Shown here in pieces: positions 17,517 to 26,708 of a stretch of 64,000 nt of DNA (positions are counted from its first letter, which is position 1; each line of letters starts with the position of its first letter). The position numbers and the translations under genes were made by a program. The notes under the pieces were generated by a model. It was given only the letters and a program-made list of their open reading frames with translations. It made no database searches and was not told where the DNA came from. This stretch comes from G963665185 sp963665185 (GTDB lineage: Bacteria; Desulfobacterota; Desulfovibrionia; Desulfovibrionales; Desulfovibrionaceae): NCBI GenBank assembly GCA_963665185.2, contig CAXXPO010000015.1, positions 124,001 to 188,000 of the forward strand, read 5' to 3'.

Positions 17517-18737
17517 ATGACAACCTATCCCGATTCCAAAGGCTTTTTCGGCCAGTATGGCGGACAGTTTCTGCCGCCGGAAATCCTGCCCATTGTCAAC
17601 GAACTGGCCGACGTTTTCGACGAATACAAGGACGATCCCGAGTTCAACCGCGAGTTCGCCCATTATCTGAAGCACTATTCCGGCCGTCCCACCCCCCTGT
17701 ATCTCTGCGAAAACCTGACCTCCCGCCTGGGCGGTGCCAAAATTTATCTCAAGCGCGAAGACCTCAACCACCTGGGCGCGCACAAGGTCAACAACACCAT
17801 CGGGCAGATCCTTCTGGCCAAGCGCATGGGCAAAAAAAAGGTCATTGCCGAAACCGGCGCGGGCCAGCACGGCGTGGCCACGGCAGCCACCTGCGCGCTC
17901 ATGGGCATGGAGTGCGTGGTCTACATGGGCGCGGAAGACGTCCGGCGGCAGCAGCTCAATGTGTTCCGCATGGAAATGATGGGAGCCAGGGTCATTCCCG
18001 CCACCAGCGGCCAGTGCACACTCAAGGAAGCCGTGGACGAGGCGTTGGGCGCCTGGGTGCAGGAAGCGGACACCACGTTCTACCTGCTCGGTTCGGCCGT
18101 GGGACCGCACCCCTACCCCAAGATGGTGCGCCATTTTCAATCGGTCATCGGCAAGGAATCGCGGGAACAGATGCTGGAACTTGAAAAGCGTCTGCCCGAC
18201 TACATCATTGCCTGCGTGGGAGGAGGTTCCAATGCCATCGGTCTGTTTTCCGGCTTTGTGGATGACCCGTCCGTGAAGATCCAGGGGGTGGAGCCTTCGG
18301 GCCGCGGCCTGGCAGTGGGCGACCACGCGGCCACCCTGTGTCTGGGCAAGCCCGGCGTGATGCACGGCTTCAATTCGTACATGCTTCAGGACGAAAAAGG
18401 TGAGCCCGCTCCGGTCTATTCCATTTCCGCAGGGCTTGATTATCCCAGCGTGGGACCGGAACACAGCCTGCTGAAAGACCTTGGCCGGGCCGAATACGTC
18501 ATGGCCAGCGACAGGGACGCCCTGGCCGCGTTCTTCATGCTTTCGGAGTGCGAAGGCATCATTCCGGCCCTGGAATCGGCCCACGCCCTTGCCCAGGCCA
18601 TTCGTCTGGCGCCGACCCTGGACAAGGAGCAGATCATTCTGGTCAACCTGTCCGGTCGGGGCGACAAGGACGTGGCCCAGGTGGAGGAAATGCTCCGCAA
18701 GGGCGTCATCGACCGCAGCAAACTGACCATCGAGTAG
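17517..18737 (+). CDS. trpB: Tryptophan synthase beta chain
   Basis: A 406-residue TrpB of the standard (TrpB1) class. The PLP lysine is in LGAHKVNNT, the phosphate loop is CVGGGSNAIG, and the family start GFFGQYGGQFLPPEI is present. It condenses indole with serine to tryptophan. AAGGAG lies just before the ATG at 17517. No trpA or other trp gene is adjacent, so this is a detached trpB with its own Trp-sensing leader. It may serve indole salvage or complete a pathway encoded elsewhere. Confidence 0.95.
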   Translation: MTTYPDSKGFFGQYGGQFLPPEILPIVNELADVFDEYKDDPEFNREFAHYLKHYSGRPTPLYLCENLTSRLGGAKIYLKREDLNHLGAHKVNNTIGQILLAKRMGKKKVIAETGAGQHGVATAATCALMGMECVVYMGAEDVRRQQLNVFRMEMMGARVIPATSGQCTLKEAVDEALGAWVQEADTTFYLLGSAVGPHPYPKMVRHFQSVIGKESREQMLELEKRLPDYIIACVGGGSNAIGLFSGFVDDPSVKIQGVEPSGRGLAVGDHAATLCLGKPGVMHGFNSYMLQDEKGEPAPVYSISAGLDYPSVGPEHSLLKDLGRAEYVMASDRDALAAFFMLSECEGIIPALESAHALAQAIRLAPTLDKEQIILVNLSGRGDKDVAQVEEMLRKGVIDRSKLTIE

Positions 18738-18755
18738 ATATTTGTTATTGCGCGC

Positions 18756-18797
18756 GCAGGGCGTGGGGAGCGGACCGGGTCCTTCTCCACGCCCTGC
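18756..18797 (+). terminator. Hairpin after trpB
   Basis: Stem GCAGGGCGTGG(G)GA with TCTCCACGCCCTGC, beginning 18 bp after the trpB stop. There is no T run directly after it, so its efficiency is uncertain. Confidence 0.55.
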
Positions 18798-18938
18798 AAA
18801 GCGGGAAGCGTTTTTGTCGGCCGGAATTTCCCCGTCTTTGGAGGCCGCTTTCACGGGCATTGCGGAATTGTCATGGAGCAAAAGATTCATTAGGTAGGAT
18901 GTTTTTTAACGACCTTCCCTTCATCGAGGAAAGCTGCA

Positions 18939-19406
18939 ATGACCCCTGCCATCGCCAAGGCGAAAAAAGCCAAGATTTCCTATTCCATCCATGAATACGA
19001 CCACGATCCCGCAGCGGAATCGTTTGGAAAGGAGGCGGCGGAAAAATTGAATGCGGACCCCGCCCGGGTGTTCAAGACCCTGGTGGTGACCGACGGTGGC
19101 AGGGAGCTGGGCGTGGGCGTGGTTCCCGTCATGCAAAAGCTCGACCTGAAGCTGCTGGCCAAGGCGTTGAAAGTGAAAAAAGTGGACATGGCCGAGGTCG
19201 GACTGGTGGAGCGCGTCACCGGGTATGTGGTCGGAGGCGTAAGCCCGCTGGGGCAGAAAAAGCAGCTCCGGACCGTTATCGACTCCTCGGCAAAAGACTG
19301 CGAAACCATCTTCGTCAGCGCGGGGCGGCGGGGGCTGGATATCGAACTTTCTCCAAAGGACCTTTGTTTCCTGACGAACGCCGCATTTGCGCCCATTGCC
19401 AGATAA
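18939..19406 (+). CDS. ybaK: YbaK/EbsC-type aminoacyl-tRNA deacylase
   Basis: A 155-residue editing-domain protein resembling Cys-tRNA(Pro) deacylase YbaK: KTLVVTDGG, the central ALKVKKVDMAE, VTGYVVGGVSPLGQKK and a final cysteine-containing segment. Members hydrolyse mischarged tRNAs in trans. AGGA precedes the ATG at normal spacing. It is monocistronic and convergent with hypF. Confidence 0.9.
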   Translation: MTPAIAKAKKAKISYSIHEYDHDPAAESFGKEAAEKLNADPARVFKTLVVTDGGRELGVGVVPVMQKLDLKLLAKALKVKKVDMAEVGLVERVTGYVVGGVSPLGQKKQLRTVIDSSAKDCETIFVSAGRRGLDIELSPKDLCFLTNAAFAPIAR

Positions 19407-19492
19407 GGCACATTTCATGGCCGACGCATGAGAGGGAAATCCTTTTGAAATAGGCCGCGACCAGACCAATCCCCCTGTTTTCTGGGGCCGAT

Positions 19493-21877
19493 TTATTCCA
19501 TTGTCCTGTTCCGCAACGTAAGCAGCCGCATGCCGTAGGCAACCTGCCCCAAGGAGATGCAGCCGTCGTTGGGCGGCAGATGGGTGTGGGTGAGGACATG
19601 CAGTCCTTTGGCCCGGAGAGCGGCAGGCAGTTCCAGGCTCAGGGTCATGTTCTGCATGACGCCCCCGGAAAGCCCTACAGCGGTTGTGCCGGTTTTCCTG
19701 GCCATGGACGCGGCCAGTTCCGCGAGGCCGTGGATGAGACCGGCGTGAAATTTCCGGCTGATCACGCCGGGAGCCACTCCGTCCGCATGGTCGCGGACAA
19801 CCCGGGCAAACAGGTCCAGGGTATCGAGCAGGGCCGGTGATCCTTCGCTTCCCGCCACGAACCCGCATTCATACCGTCCCTTTTCGCCCATGTCCTGGGC
19901 CGCTTCCAGACGGATGGCGGCCTGTCCCTCGTATTTCACTTCCAGGCAGATGCCGAGCAGGGCGGCCACCGCGTCGAAGAGCCTGCCGCAGCTTGTGGAC
20001 GCGGGGCAGTTGACGCCCTTGTCCACCATCTGGTCCACCAGGTCGGAGGCTTGCGCTTGGGCCGGCAGCCAGGGCATCCGGGAGGGCGGCAACGTGATGC
20101 CGCACGTGCGCAACATGGCCTGGGCAATGCGCCAGGGGTTGCGGATGGCGGCCTCGCCACCGGGCAGCGGGACGGGGGCGAAGTGGGCCAGCCGTCGGTG
20201 CTCCAGCGTGCGGGTGTCCACGTACAGACATTCGCCGCCCCACAGGGTTCCGTCTTTGCCGTAGCCGGTTCCGTCCAGGGCAAGACCTATGAGCGGGCCG
20301 TGGTGCTTGTTTTCCGCGGCCACGGAATGGATGTGGGCGAAGTGGTGCTGCAGCCCGATCCTGGGTATGGGGGGGCTGGCGGAATCGCTTTTTTCCGCGG
20401 CATAACGGGTGGTCATATAGTCGGGGTGCAGGTCGTGGACGACCAGCTCCGGCGTCACCTGCAGAATATCCTGCAAATGGGCGGCGATTTCCTTGTAGAA
20501 TCCGAACGTTTCCAGATTTTCCATGTCCCCTATGTGCTGGCTGACGAACGCCTGGTCCCCCTTGCTGAAACAAAGGGTGTTTTTCAGCTCCGGCCCTGTC
20601 CCGAAGACGCAGGGTCCCTCATGGGCCAGAAATACGGGCGAGGGGGTGAATCCCCTGGCGCGGCGGAACATCTGGGGCGTGGCCGGGGTTTTCGTGTCCT
20701 TTGCCGGCAGGGTGCGCAGCACCGAGTCGTCGGTGCGGATAAGGATGTCCCGGTTGTGCAGCAGGAAAATGTCGGCGATGTTCCCCAGCCGTTCCAGGGC
20801 TTCGCGGTTGCCGATGGCGATGGGTTCGCTGCTGGCGTTGCCCGAGGTCATGACCAGGGCGGCGGGCCCCTTGGTCTGCCCGGCATAGTGGGCGAAAAGC
20901 ACATGGTGCAGCGGGGTGTAGGGCAGCATGACCCCGAAGAAGTCGTTGTCCGGGGAGATGCCGGGTGCCAGGGGCGTACCGGAACGCTGGCGCAGGAGCA
21001 CGATGGGCCGTTTGGCGCCTGCCAGCCATTCCTCGTCCGCCGGGGTGACGGTGCCGAGCTTCCGGGCGGTTTCCAGGTCGGGAACCATCACGGCCAGGGG
21101 CTTGCCCCAGCGGTTCTTGCGTTGGCGCAGGCGCTGGACCGCGTCCGGGTCGCAGGCGTTGACCGCCAGATGGAAGCCCCCCAGCCCCTTGATGGCGGCA
21201 ATGCGGCCTTGGGCAAGTTCCGCGGCGATGCGGACCATGGCCTCGTCGTTTTCCAGCAGGCCGGGGCTGTGCGGGGCGGTTTGTCCGCTTTGCGGCAGAC
21301 ATGCCCAGACCTTGGGACCGCAGACCGGGCAGGCGTTGGGCTGGGCATGGAAACGCCGGTCCATGGGGTTTTCGTATTCCTCCCGGCAGGCGGGGCAGAG
21401 GGGAAAGCAGGCCATGGAGGTTTTTTCCCGGTCGTAGGGAATGGAGCGGGTTATGGTGTAGCGAGGTCCGCAGTTGGTGCAGTTGGTGAACGGGTAGCGG
21501 TAGCGGGGATTGGCCGGGTCGGCCATGTCGTTCAGACAGTCCGCGCAGGTGGCCGTGTCCGGGGAGATGAGCACGTTGTGCCCCTGCCCCGCGCTGCTGG
21601 CAAGGATGGCAAAGGACTCTTCCCGGTCGAGCGGGGCAACGTCTTCCTGGCGCAGGCTGGTTATGCGGGCCAGGGGCGGGAGCCTGTCCGTGAGGTCCTT
21701 GCTGAATCCGTTCACGGAGTCTGGCGGCCCCTGGATTTCCAATATCACCCCTTCAGGCGCATTGCAGACCGTGCCGGTCAGTTGGTGCTCGTGCGCGATG
21801 CGAAAGACGAAAGGGCGAAACCCTACGCCCTGGACCTGGCCTGCAATGACGAAGCGGCGGCGGATGAAGTGCTGCAT
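19493..21877 (-). CDS. hypF: HypF, NiFe-hydrogenase maturation carbamoyltransferase
   Basis: A 794-residue protein with all HypF domains in order: acylphosphatase (GQVQGVGFRPFVFRIA, residues 10-90), two zinc fingers (CADC/CTNC and CPAC/CPVC, about 110-190), a YrdC-like domain (IAAIKGLGGFHLAVNA), and a C-terminal Kae1-like domain (LQHHFAHIHSVAAE, ALDGTGYG, LSGGVMQN). It turns carbamoyl phosphate into the thiocarboxamide on HypE that becomes the CN ligands. No other hyp gene is nearby. AGGA precedes the ATG. The long open frame on the opposite strand is a codon-bias shadow. Confidence 0.96.
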   Translation of the reverse strand: MQHFIRRRFVIAGQVQGVGFRPFVFRIAHEHQLTGTVCNAPEGVILEIQGPPDSVNGFSKDLTDRLPPLARITSLRQEDVAPLDREESFAILASSAGQGHNVLISPDTATCADCLNDMADPANPRYRYPFTNCTNCGPRYTITRSIPYDREKTSMACFPLCPACREEYENPMDRRFHAQPNACPVCGPKVWACLPQSGQTAPHSPGLLENDEAMVRIAAELAQGRIAAIKGLGGFHLAVNACDPDAVQRLRQRKNRWGKPLAVMVPDLETARKLGTVTPADEEWLAGAKRPIVLLRQRSGTPLAPGISPDNDFFGVMLPYTPLHHVLFAHYAGQTKGPAALVMTSGNASSEPIAIGNREALERLGNIADIFLLHNRDILIRTDDSVLRTLPAKDTKTPATPQMFRRARGFTPSPVFLAHEGPCVFGTGPELKNTLCFSKGDQAFVSQHIGDMENLETFGFYKEIAAHLQDILQVTPELVVHDLHPDYMTTRYAAEKSDSASPPIPRIGLQHHFAHIHSVAAENKHHGPLIGLALDGTGYGKDGTLWGGECLYVDTRTLEHRRLAHFAPVPLPGGEAAIRNPWRIAQAMLRTCGITLPPSRMPWLPAQAQASDLVDQMVDKGVNCPASTSCGRLFDAVAALLGICLEVKYEGQAAIRLEAAQDMGEKGRYECGFVAGSEGSPALLDTLDLFARVVRDHADGVAPGVISRKFHAGLIHGLAELAASMARKTGTTAVGLSGGVMQNMTLSLELPAALRAKGLHVLTHTHLPPNDGCISLGQVAYGMRLLTLRNRTME

Positions 21878-22011
21878 GAATGGTTCCTGGTGCTCCCATG
21901 CTCACGGGTGATGGCGGATTCTTGGAAATATTGCCGCATCGTTTGCGGTGCGTCAATGAATGGCTGGGAATGGCCAGGGCGACGTGAGATGGAAGGCTGG
22001 GGCGGGATGGT

Positions 22012-22932
22012 TCAGAAGAACCGCTGCCACAGACTTTTCAGCCTGCCGCGCAGCAGACGCAGGGGCCGGAACGTTTCCGGGGCGAGCCGTTCCGGAAGGA
22101 TGAAGCCCGAAGCGTCCACGTCCTGGGGCGTACGTTCGGGAAAGGACACGCCGCAGAGGTCCGCGCCAGGCCTGCGCAGGGACGCGGCCAGATTCCACAG
22201 CGGCACGTCGCGGGGCGTGAGCCCCAGGATATTGTACAGTGTCGCGTCCAGGGCGTGCATGTTGGTGCTGGCCGCCACAAGTCCCATGTCGAAAGGTTTG
22301 CCGCCGATGGGGCCTTGCACGTGCATGGCCGTGATGGCGTCCACCAGGTGCAGCCGTGCCGGAACAGTCTCGGCGATTTCCAGGATGAGGCGCGGAAAGG
22401 TGGTTCCGGCGTCGCCGTGGTGGTAGTGGGCCAGGGCCTTGCGCGGACCGCAGACGCATCCGAACAGGTTTTTTACGGCCGCGCTGACGCGCATCTGATT
22501 GTGGGCCTTGAGCTTGGGCAGATTGATGATGGCGTCGGCCTCCAGAGCGTCGCGGGAAATTCCTATGGATAGCCCGGAAGGCAGTGTCATTTTTTTCGGA
22601 CGGCCCAGGGTGATCAGCCGGACGGGCAGATCCCGCAACGCCTCTTGCAATCCGCTTTTCCGGGCCACGGACGTCGCGCTGCCAAAGGAGGGGGAATCCC
22701 CCACCGTCACCCGCACTCCGTATTCCAGAAGCACTTTGCAGACCTGGCGCACGAACAGCGGATGGGTGGTGGAGTACAACGCGTTGCGCGCCCCCACCAG
22801 ATTGGGCTTGACCAGCACGTGTGTGCCCAACGCGGGGAGGAATCCCGCCGCATACATCATGTCGTCGAGCAGAATGCCGAGTCCGGGATCGGCGTAGTCT
22901 GGACAGTGCTGAAGAATAACCGGGCAGGGCAT
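22012..22932 (-). CDS. DUF362 domain protein
   Basis: A 306-residue protein with DUF362 features: VLVKPNLVGARN, TVGDSPSFGSATSVARKSG, ADAIINLPKLKAHNQMRVSAAVKNLFGCVCG and LVDAITAMHVQGP. It lacks the C-terminal ferredoxin-type cysteines present in some family members. It sits between hypF and plsY on the same strand, with 134 bp to the hypF start. The reaction catalysed by the family is not established in most cases. Confidence 0.85.
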   Translation of the reverse strand: MPCPVILQHCPDYADPGLGILLDDMMYAAGFLPALGTHVLVKPNLVGARNALYSTTHPLFVRQVCKVLLEYGVRVTVGDSPSFGSATSVARKSGLQEALRDLPVRLITLGRPKKMTLPSGLSIGISRDALEADAIINLPKLKAHNQMRVSAAVKNLFGCVCGPRKALAHYHHGDAGTTFPRLILEIAETVPARLHLVDAITAMHVQGPIGGKPFDMGLVAASTNMHALDATLYNILGLTPRDVPLWNLAASLRRPGADLCGVSFPERTPQDVDASGFILPERLAPETFRPLRLLRGRLKSLWQRFF

Positions 22933-23163
22933 GGTGGTCCTTTATGAGCGCGTTGTCGGTGGCAATACGGACAGGGCTTCGGGGTACATCGGAAGCCGGA
23001 GCCGGGGGTCCGTGGGCGCGAGGGCGGGATTTCGAAAAAATTGCGCCTGCGGTCTCGATGCATGCGGCCGGGCGTCGCAGTTGCAGGGCGCGAAAATCGG
23101 TGTCGGTCTTATTCCCCTCGCCTTAACGGGTGGAAGCGCGGCCATGGAAAACCGACTGGCGGA

Positions 23164-23752
23164 TCAGGATTTTTTCCGCCAGGGGTTTTCCCTGCCTTCT
23201 GCCAGGCGGTCGATGTTTTCCCGGTGTTTCCAGTACAGCAGAAAAGTGGCGATGGCCGCGAACAAGGCGACGCCGAAATTGCCGGAAACAAACAGGAACA
23301 CGGGCAGAGCCGCGCCGAACATGAGGGCGCCCAGGGAAACGTAGCCGCTGGCCGCGATGGCCGTCACGCCCAGGAGCACGGCAAAGAGGACGCTGAAAAA
23401 GCCCAGGGGGATGAAGGCGGCCGATCATGGTGGCGAATCCCTTGCCTCCGCTCATGCCCAGCCAGCAGGAATACATGTGGCCGAGGACGCAGGCCAGGGC
23501 GCACAGGCCAAGGAAGAACCAGCTCTCGCTCAAGCCGGTGGCGATCCAGACCGGAATGGTGCCCTTGAGCACGTCCAGGGCCAGGACCAAGATGCCCAGC
23601 CTGGTGCCGCAAAGCCGGGCAACATTGGTGGTTCCGATGTTCCGGCTTCCGGCTTCGCGCGGGTCCACATTGCAGGTGGTTTTTGCCACGAGCAGCCCGA
23701 AGGGGACCGCGCCGATCATATAACATACGGCCAGCCAGAGTATGTTCAGCAT
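23164..23752 (-). CDS. plsY: PlsY acyl-phosphate glycerol-3-phosphate acyltransferase, with one frameshift
   Basis: An integral membrane acyltransferase for the first step of phospholipid synthesis. The N-terminal part shows the PlsY motifs IGAVPFGLLVAK, REAGSRNIGTTNVAR and GMSGGKGFATMIG. The frame then breaks at the GGCGGCC stretch near 23417-23423. Removing one base joins MIG-AFIPLGFFSVLF to the intact C-terminus (AVLLGVTAIAASGYV, FLLYWKHRENI), giving 195 residues, the usual length. AAGGAG precedes the start at 23752. Since PlsY is normally indispensable, sequence error is likely. Confidence 0.88.
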
Positions 23753-23869
23753 ATGTGCAAGCTCCTTGGGTTCTCGTGTGGCGCGGATGCGGATGCGTCC
23801 TACCGGAGTCGGGCAGTCTATCCTAATCATATGCCGTCTACAAGGGGGCGGGCGGCGCCTCGTGAGGTG

Positions 23870-24010
23870 TCCGCAAAATGCGCATACGTATTTTGCAGGG
23901 GCTCGCGATTCTGGAAAACGGGATTTTCGGTTCGCTCAGGCCTTTTTTTGCGGCGCACGGCAGGCTCTGCCCGCAATGTTCAATGCCGCATTCGTCGTCA
24001 CCTCTTTTGT
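23870..24010 (+). repeat. Repeat family B, copy 2
   Basis: Starts with the near-palindrome CCGCAAAATGCGCATACGTATTTTGC, continues with GGAAAACGGGATTTTCGGTTCGCTCA, then TTTTTTGCGGCGCACGGC. The same ordered blocks occur near 10141-10316 (reverse) and 52015. It fills the gap between plsY and the cbiO stop. Ends are approximate. Confidence 0.75.
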
Positions 24011-24043
24011 CTGCGGATTGAGCGGACGCGACATTGGCCGGCG

Positions 24044-24787
24044 TTATCCGTCATGGGTGTGGGGCATGTCCCCATGGGCATGGACGTGGCGGTGCAGATG
24101 GTAGAAACTGCCGTCCTGCTGTTGCAGTTTGCCTTGTTTGAGAGCCATGACCGAAGTCGTTATCTGGGTCAGGAAATCCCAGTCGTGGGAGATGGCGAGC
24201 AGTGCGCCGGGCCATTTTTGAAGGACGCGGATGAGCCGGGTGCGGGTGTCCGGGTCCAGGTCGTTGGTGGGTTCGTCCAGAATGAGCGCCGCGGGCCGCA
24301 TGGACAGAATGGAGGCCAGGGCCACGAGTTTTTTTTCACCGCCCGAGAGCTTGTGCGTGATCCGCTTCTCGAAGTCATACAGCCCCAGGTGGTGCAGGGC
24401 CTCCCTGGCCGCCTCTCGGGCGGCTTCCGGGGAAAGCCCCTGGTTGAGGGGGCCGAAGGCCACATCCTCGACGACCGTGGGGCTGAAGAGCTGGTCGTCC
24501 GGATTCTGGAAAAGATATCCCACCCGTTCTCTCACGTGTCGGAAGGCGGAATCGTCGGCCGGGTTGGGCAGGGGGGCGCCCATGAAAAAAACCTGTCCGC
24601 CCGTGGGGGAGGCCAGGCCCAGGGCGATGCGGGCCAGGGTCGTCTTACCCGTGCCGTTGGGACCGATAAGCCCGACCCTGCTGGATGTGGTCAGGTGCAG
24701 GTTCGCCTTGTTCAGAAGGACTGGAAGGCCGGGATAGGCAAAGGTGATTTCGCGCAGCTCCAGGGAGAAGTCGGAGAGATGGTTCAT
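24044..24787 (-). CDS. cbiO: CbiO-type ECF transporter ATPase with His-rich tail
   Basis: A 247-residue ABC ATPase of the cobalt/nickel ECF class: Walker A GPNGTGKTT, Q-loop YLFQNPDDQLFSPTV (typical of CbiO), signature LSGGEKK, Walker B ALILDEPTND and H-loop SHDW. The C-terminus carries seven His in its last eighteen residues (HLHRHVHAHGD then HTHDG), which may bind metal. It overlaps the cbiQ stop by one base. No CbiM or CbiN substrate component is adjacent. Confidence 0.92.
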   Translation of the reverse strand: MNHLSDFSLELREITFAYPGLPVLLNKANLHLTTSSRVGLIGPNGTGKTTLARIALGLASPTGGQVFFMGAPLPNPADDSAFRHVRERVGYLFQNPDDQLFSPTVVEDVAFGPLNQGLSPEAAREAAREALHHLGLYDFEKRITHKLSGGEKKLVALASILSMRPAALILDEPTNDLDPDTRTRLIRVLQKWPGALLAISHDWDFLTQITTSVMALKQGKLQQQDGSFYHLHRHVHAHGDMPHTHDG

Positions 24788-25557
24788 TATGGCAGGCCTC
24801 GCAGAATCAGTTGGTCGGCCGCGACCAGCAGGAGGGATGTCAGCAGGGCCGCGCCGAGAAAAAGCGTATCGCGCCTGTCGGGTTCGGTGCTGTCCAGGCT
24901 GTGAAACGTGCCGTTGAATCCGCGGCAGCGCATGGCCTCGTACACCCGTTGGGAGCGCTCCACGCTTTTTACCAGAAGCATTCCGGCAAGGTAGGCGTAA
25001 GTCCTGTAGGATTGCAGGCTGGTGCGCGGTCGGAATCCCCGCAGGGTGGCCGCGGTACGCAGGGTGACGTATTCGCGGGAAAGGGTGTCTAAGTAGCGGC
25101 AGGTGAAGGCGATCAGGGCGCACATTTTGGCGGGCAGACGGAGCCGTTGCAGGGCGTGTCCCATGCGGTGCGAAGGGATGGTCCCGGCCAGGGCCATGAA
25201 CGCGGCCATGATGGCGTTGGCCTTGAGCGTTACCAGCAGGCAGACCGCGATGCCCTCCTGCGTGATGCGCAGCGGGCCGACCATGGCCATGGTCTGTCCG
25301 GGGTATGTCCAGGGGACGGTGGCCCATAGAAAAAGGACGAACCCGTTGGTGGCCAGCAGGCGGTGCAGGCTGCGCCTGCGGCCGAATCCGCTGAAGGGCA
25401 GCAGCAGGAACGCCGGAATGCAGGCGATCAGTGCTGGACCCGGAGTGTGCAACAGGGCCACGGACAGACTGAAAATTCCGGCGCCAGCCAGCCGCAGGGC
25501 AGGGTGGATACGCAGAAGGGGACCGACGGTCTGGGGACCGCCCGATACGTCGGCCAT
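24787..25557 (-). CDS. cbiQ: CbiQ-type ECF transporter transmembrane (T) component
   Basis: A 256-residue membrane protein with about five to six helices and the EcfT coupling motifs, seen as AATLRGFRP and YEAMRCRGF (the two Ala-Arg-Gly-type motifs contacting the ATPases). It couples ATP hydrolysis to metal uptake by an S component that is missing here. It is upstream of cbiO with a one-base overlap, so they are one operon. Confidence 0.9.
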   Translation of the reverse strand: MADVSGGPQTVGPLLRIHPALRLAGAGIFSLSVALLHTPGPALIACIPAFLLLPFSGFGRRRSLHRLLATNGFVLFLWATVPWTYPGQTMAMVGPLRITQEGIAVCLLVTLKANAIMAAFMALAGTIPSHRMGHALQRLRLPAKMCALIAFTCRYLDTLSREYVTLRTAATLRGFRPRTSLQSYRTYAYLAGMLLVKSVERSQRVYEAMRCRGFNGTFHSLDSTEPDRRDTLFLGAALLTSLLLVAADQLILRGLP

Positions 25558-25591
25558 GGGCGCTCTCCCGATTGTTGCAGATTGTTGAACA

Positions 25592-25625
25592 GCAAGGCCG
25601 GAATCCCTAGGGATTCCGGCCTTGC
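25592..25625. repeat. Perfect 34-bp palindrome
   Basis: The 34 bases beginning GCAAGGCCGGAATCC and centred on CTAG are fully self-complementary with no unpaired loop. It lies between the DUF4198 gene and cbiQ, both minus strand. No U run follows on either strand. Confidence 0.8.
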
Positions 25626-25652
25626 ATACATCGTTCGCTTCGCGGGCTCAAT

Positions 25653-26432
25653 CTATTTTGTGGCAAAGGGCTTGAGTTCTATCCAGAGTACGGCCCCGAG
25701 TTCCACGTCCTTGCCCTCGATCTTGTAGTCCGCGTCGTTGAGCGCGGCAAAGCCCCACCAGCCGGGCAGGGGCATGGAAACCGTGAACACGCCGTTGCCG
25801 TCGCACAGGACTTCCTGGGTGACCATGCAGTCGTGGGGTGCCTTGAACTGGCCGTTCCTGTTGTAGTACTCCACTTCCACGCGGGTGTAGGGGGCGGGCT
25901 TGCCGTCCATGAGCACGATGCCCTGGAAGGTGTTGCCGGCGTAGTTGCCCCAGGGGCGGGTAAGGGGCACGATTTCCGTTTTCAGCCCCACTGGGGTGTT
26001 CCAGGCTTCGCCTTCGTCATAGGCCGAAACAACGGTCTTGGTGTAATGGATGATGTAGTTGTCTTCCGCGGGTTCGGGGTAGGCTTCCGGCTCCATGGCG
26101 AAAATGTACATTCCGGGCCGTTTTGGTTGGTAGCCTGCCTTCCAGGCCGCATGGTCCATGACTTTTGCCGGTTTCAGGGCGCCGAGCAGGTCTTCGCTTT
26201 CGCCGTCGTGGAACACCTTGAACATCTTGGGTTTGACAAGGTCCATGCCCTGTCCCTCGAAGGGATGGGAAAAGGACAGGGTGAGTTCCACGGATTTCTG
26301 GCCTTGCGGCAGGATGGATTCGCTGGGAATGATCATGCCGAAGTGGGCCAGGGCCGGAAAGGGCAGGGCCAACGCAAGGCCCAGGAAAAATGTCACCAGG
26401 AATCCGGGAAACAGGGCGGCGGTTCGGTTCAT
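25653..26432 (-). CDS. DUF4198 periplasmic protein of a metal ECF transporter locus
   Basis: A 259-residue exported protein with a signal peptide ending ALPFPALAHF. DUF4198 features are AHFGMIIPSES, the SFSHPFEGQGMDLV segment, and the C-terminal half with GWWGFAALNDAD. Proteins of this type are commonly encoded with nickel or cobalt ECF transporters (NikK-like) and are thought to help supply metal in the periplasm. GGAGA lies before the ATG at 26432. Here it precedes cbiQ-cbiO, although a palindrome lies between them. Confidence 0.85.
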   Translation of the reverse strand: MNRTAALFPGFLVTFFLGLALALPFPALAHFGMIIPSESILPQGQKSVELTLSFSHPFEGQGMDLVKPKMFKVFHDGESEDLLGALKPAKVMDHAAWKAGYQPKRPGMYIFAMEPEAYPEPAEDNYIIHYTKTVVSAYDEGEAWNTPVGLKTEIVPLTRPWGNYAGNTFQGIVLMDGKPAPYTRVEVEYYNRNGQFKAPHDCMVTQEVLCDGNGVFTVSMPLPGWWGFAALNDADYKIEGKDVELGAVLWIELKPFATK

Positions 26433-26650
26433 GCGGTTCTCCCCATGGTTTGTGAGCTTGTCGAGCATTTGATTTGAAATGATGGCTTGAAGGTGCTTAT
26501 AATTAAAAAAACGTAGCACAGTCAAATACAAAGCATGGAATTCGTATTTCTGCACGGTCCGTCCCGGCGTGAGGGAAGGAACAGGCTTGGGGGCAGGGGA
26601 CGGGGCGTCAGCGGGACCATGCCGCCGTTCGCCGGAAAACAGATTGGAAA

Positions 26651-26679
26651 GCCCCCGCAGGTAGGCGGCCTGCGGGGGC
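26651..26679 (-). terminator. Terminator after the small repeat protein gene
   Basis: A perfect 11-bp stem GCCCCCGCAGG/CCTGCGGGGGC with a 7-nt loop, followed on the minus strand by TTTCC. It lies 30 bp after the stop of the gene at 26709-27002. Confidence 0.7.
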
Positions 26680-26708
26680 AAACGGTGGTTTGGCGTCAGA
26701 TCCGGGTG

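Noticed and set aside
20051..22426. A 791-codon open frame antisense to hypF
   Set aside because: It mirrors the GC-rich third positions of hypF, shows no recognisable domain and has no ribosome site. It is a shadow frame.
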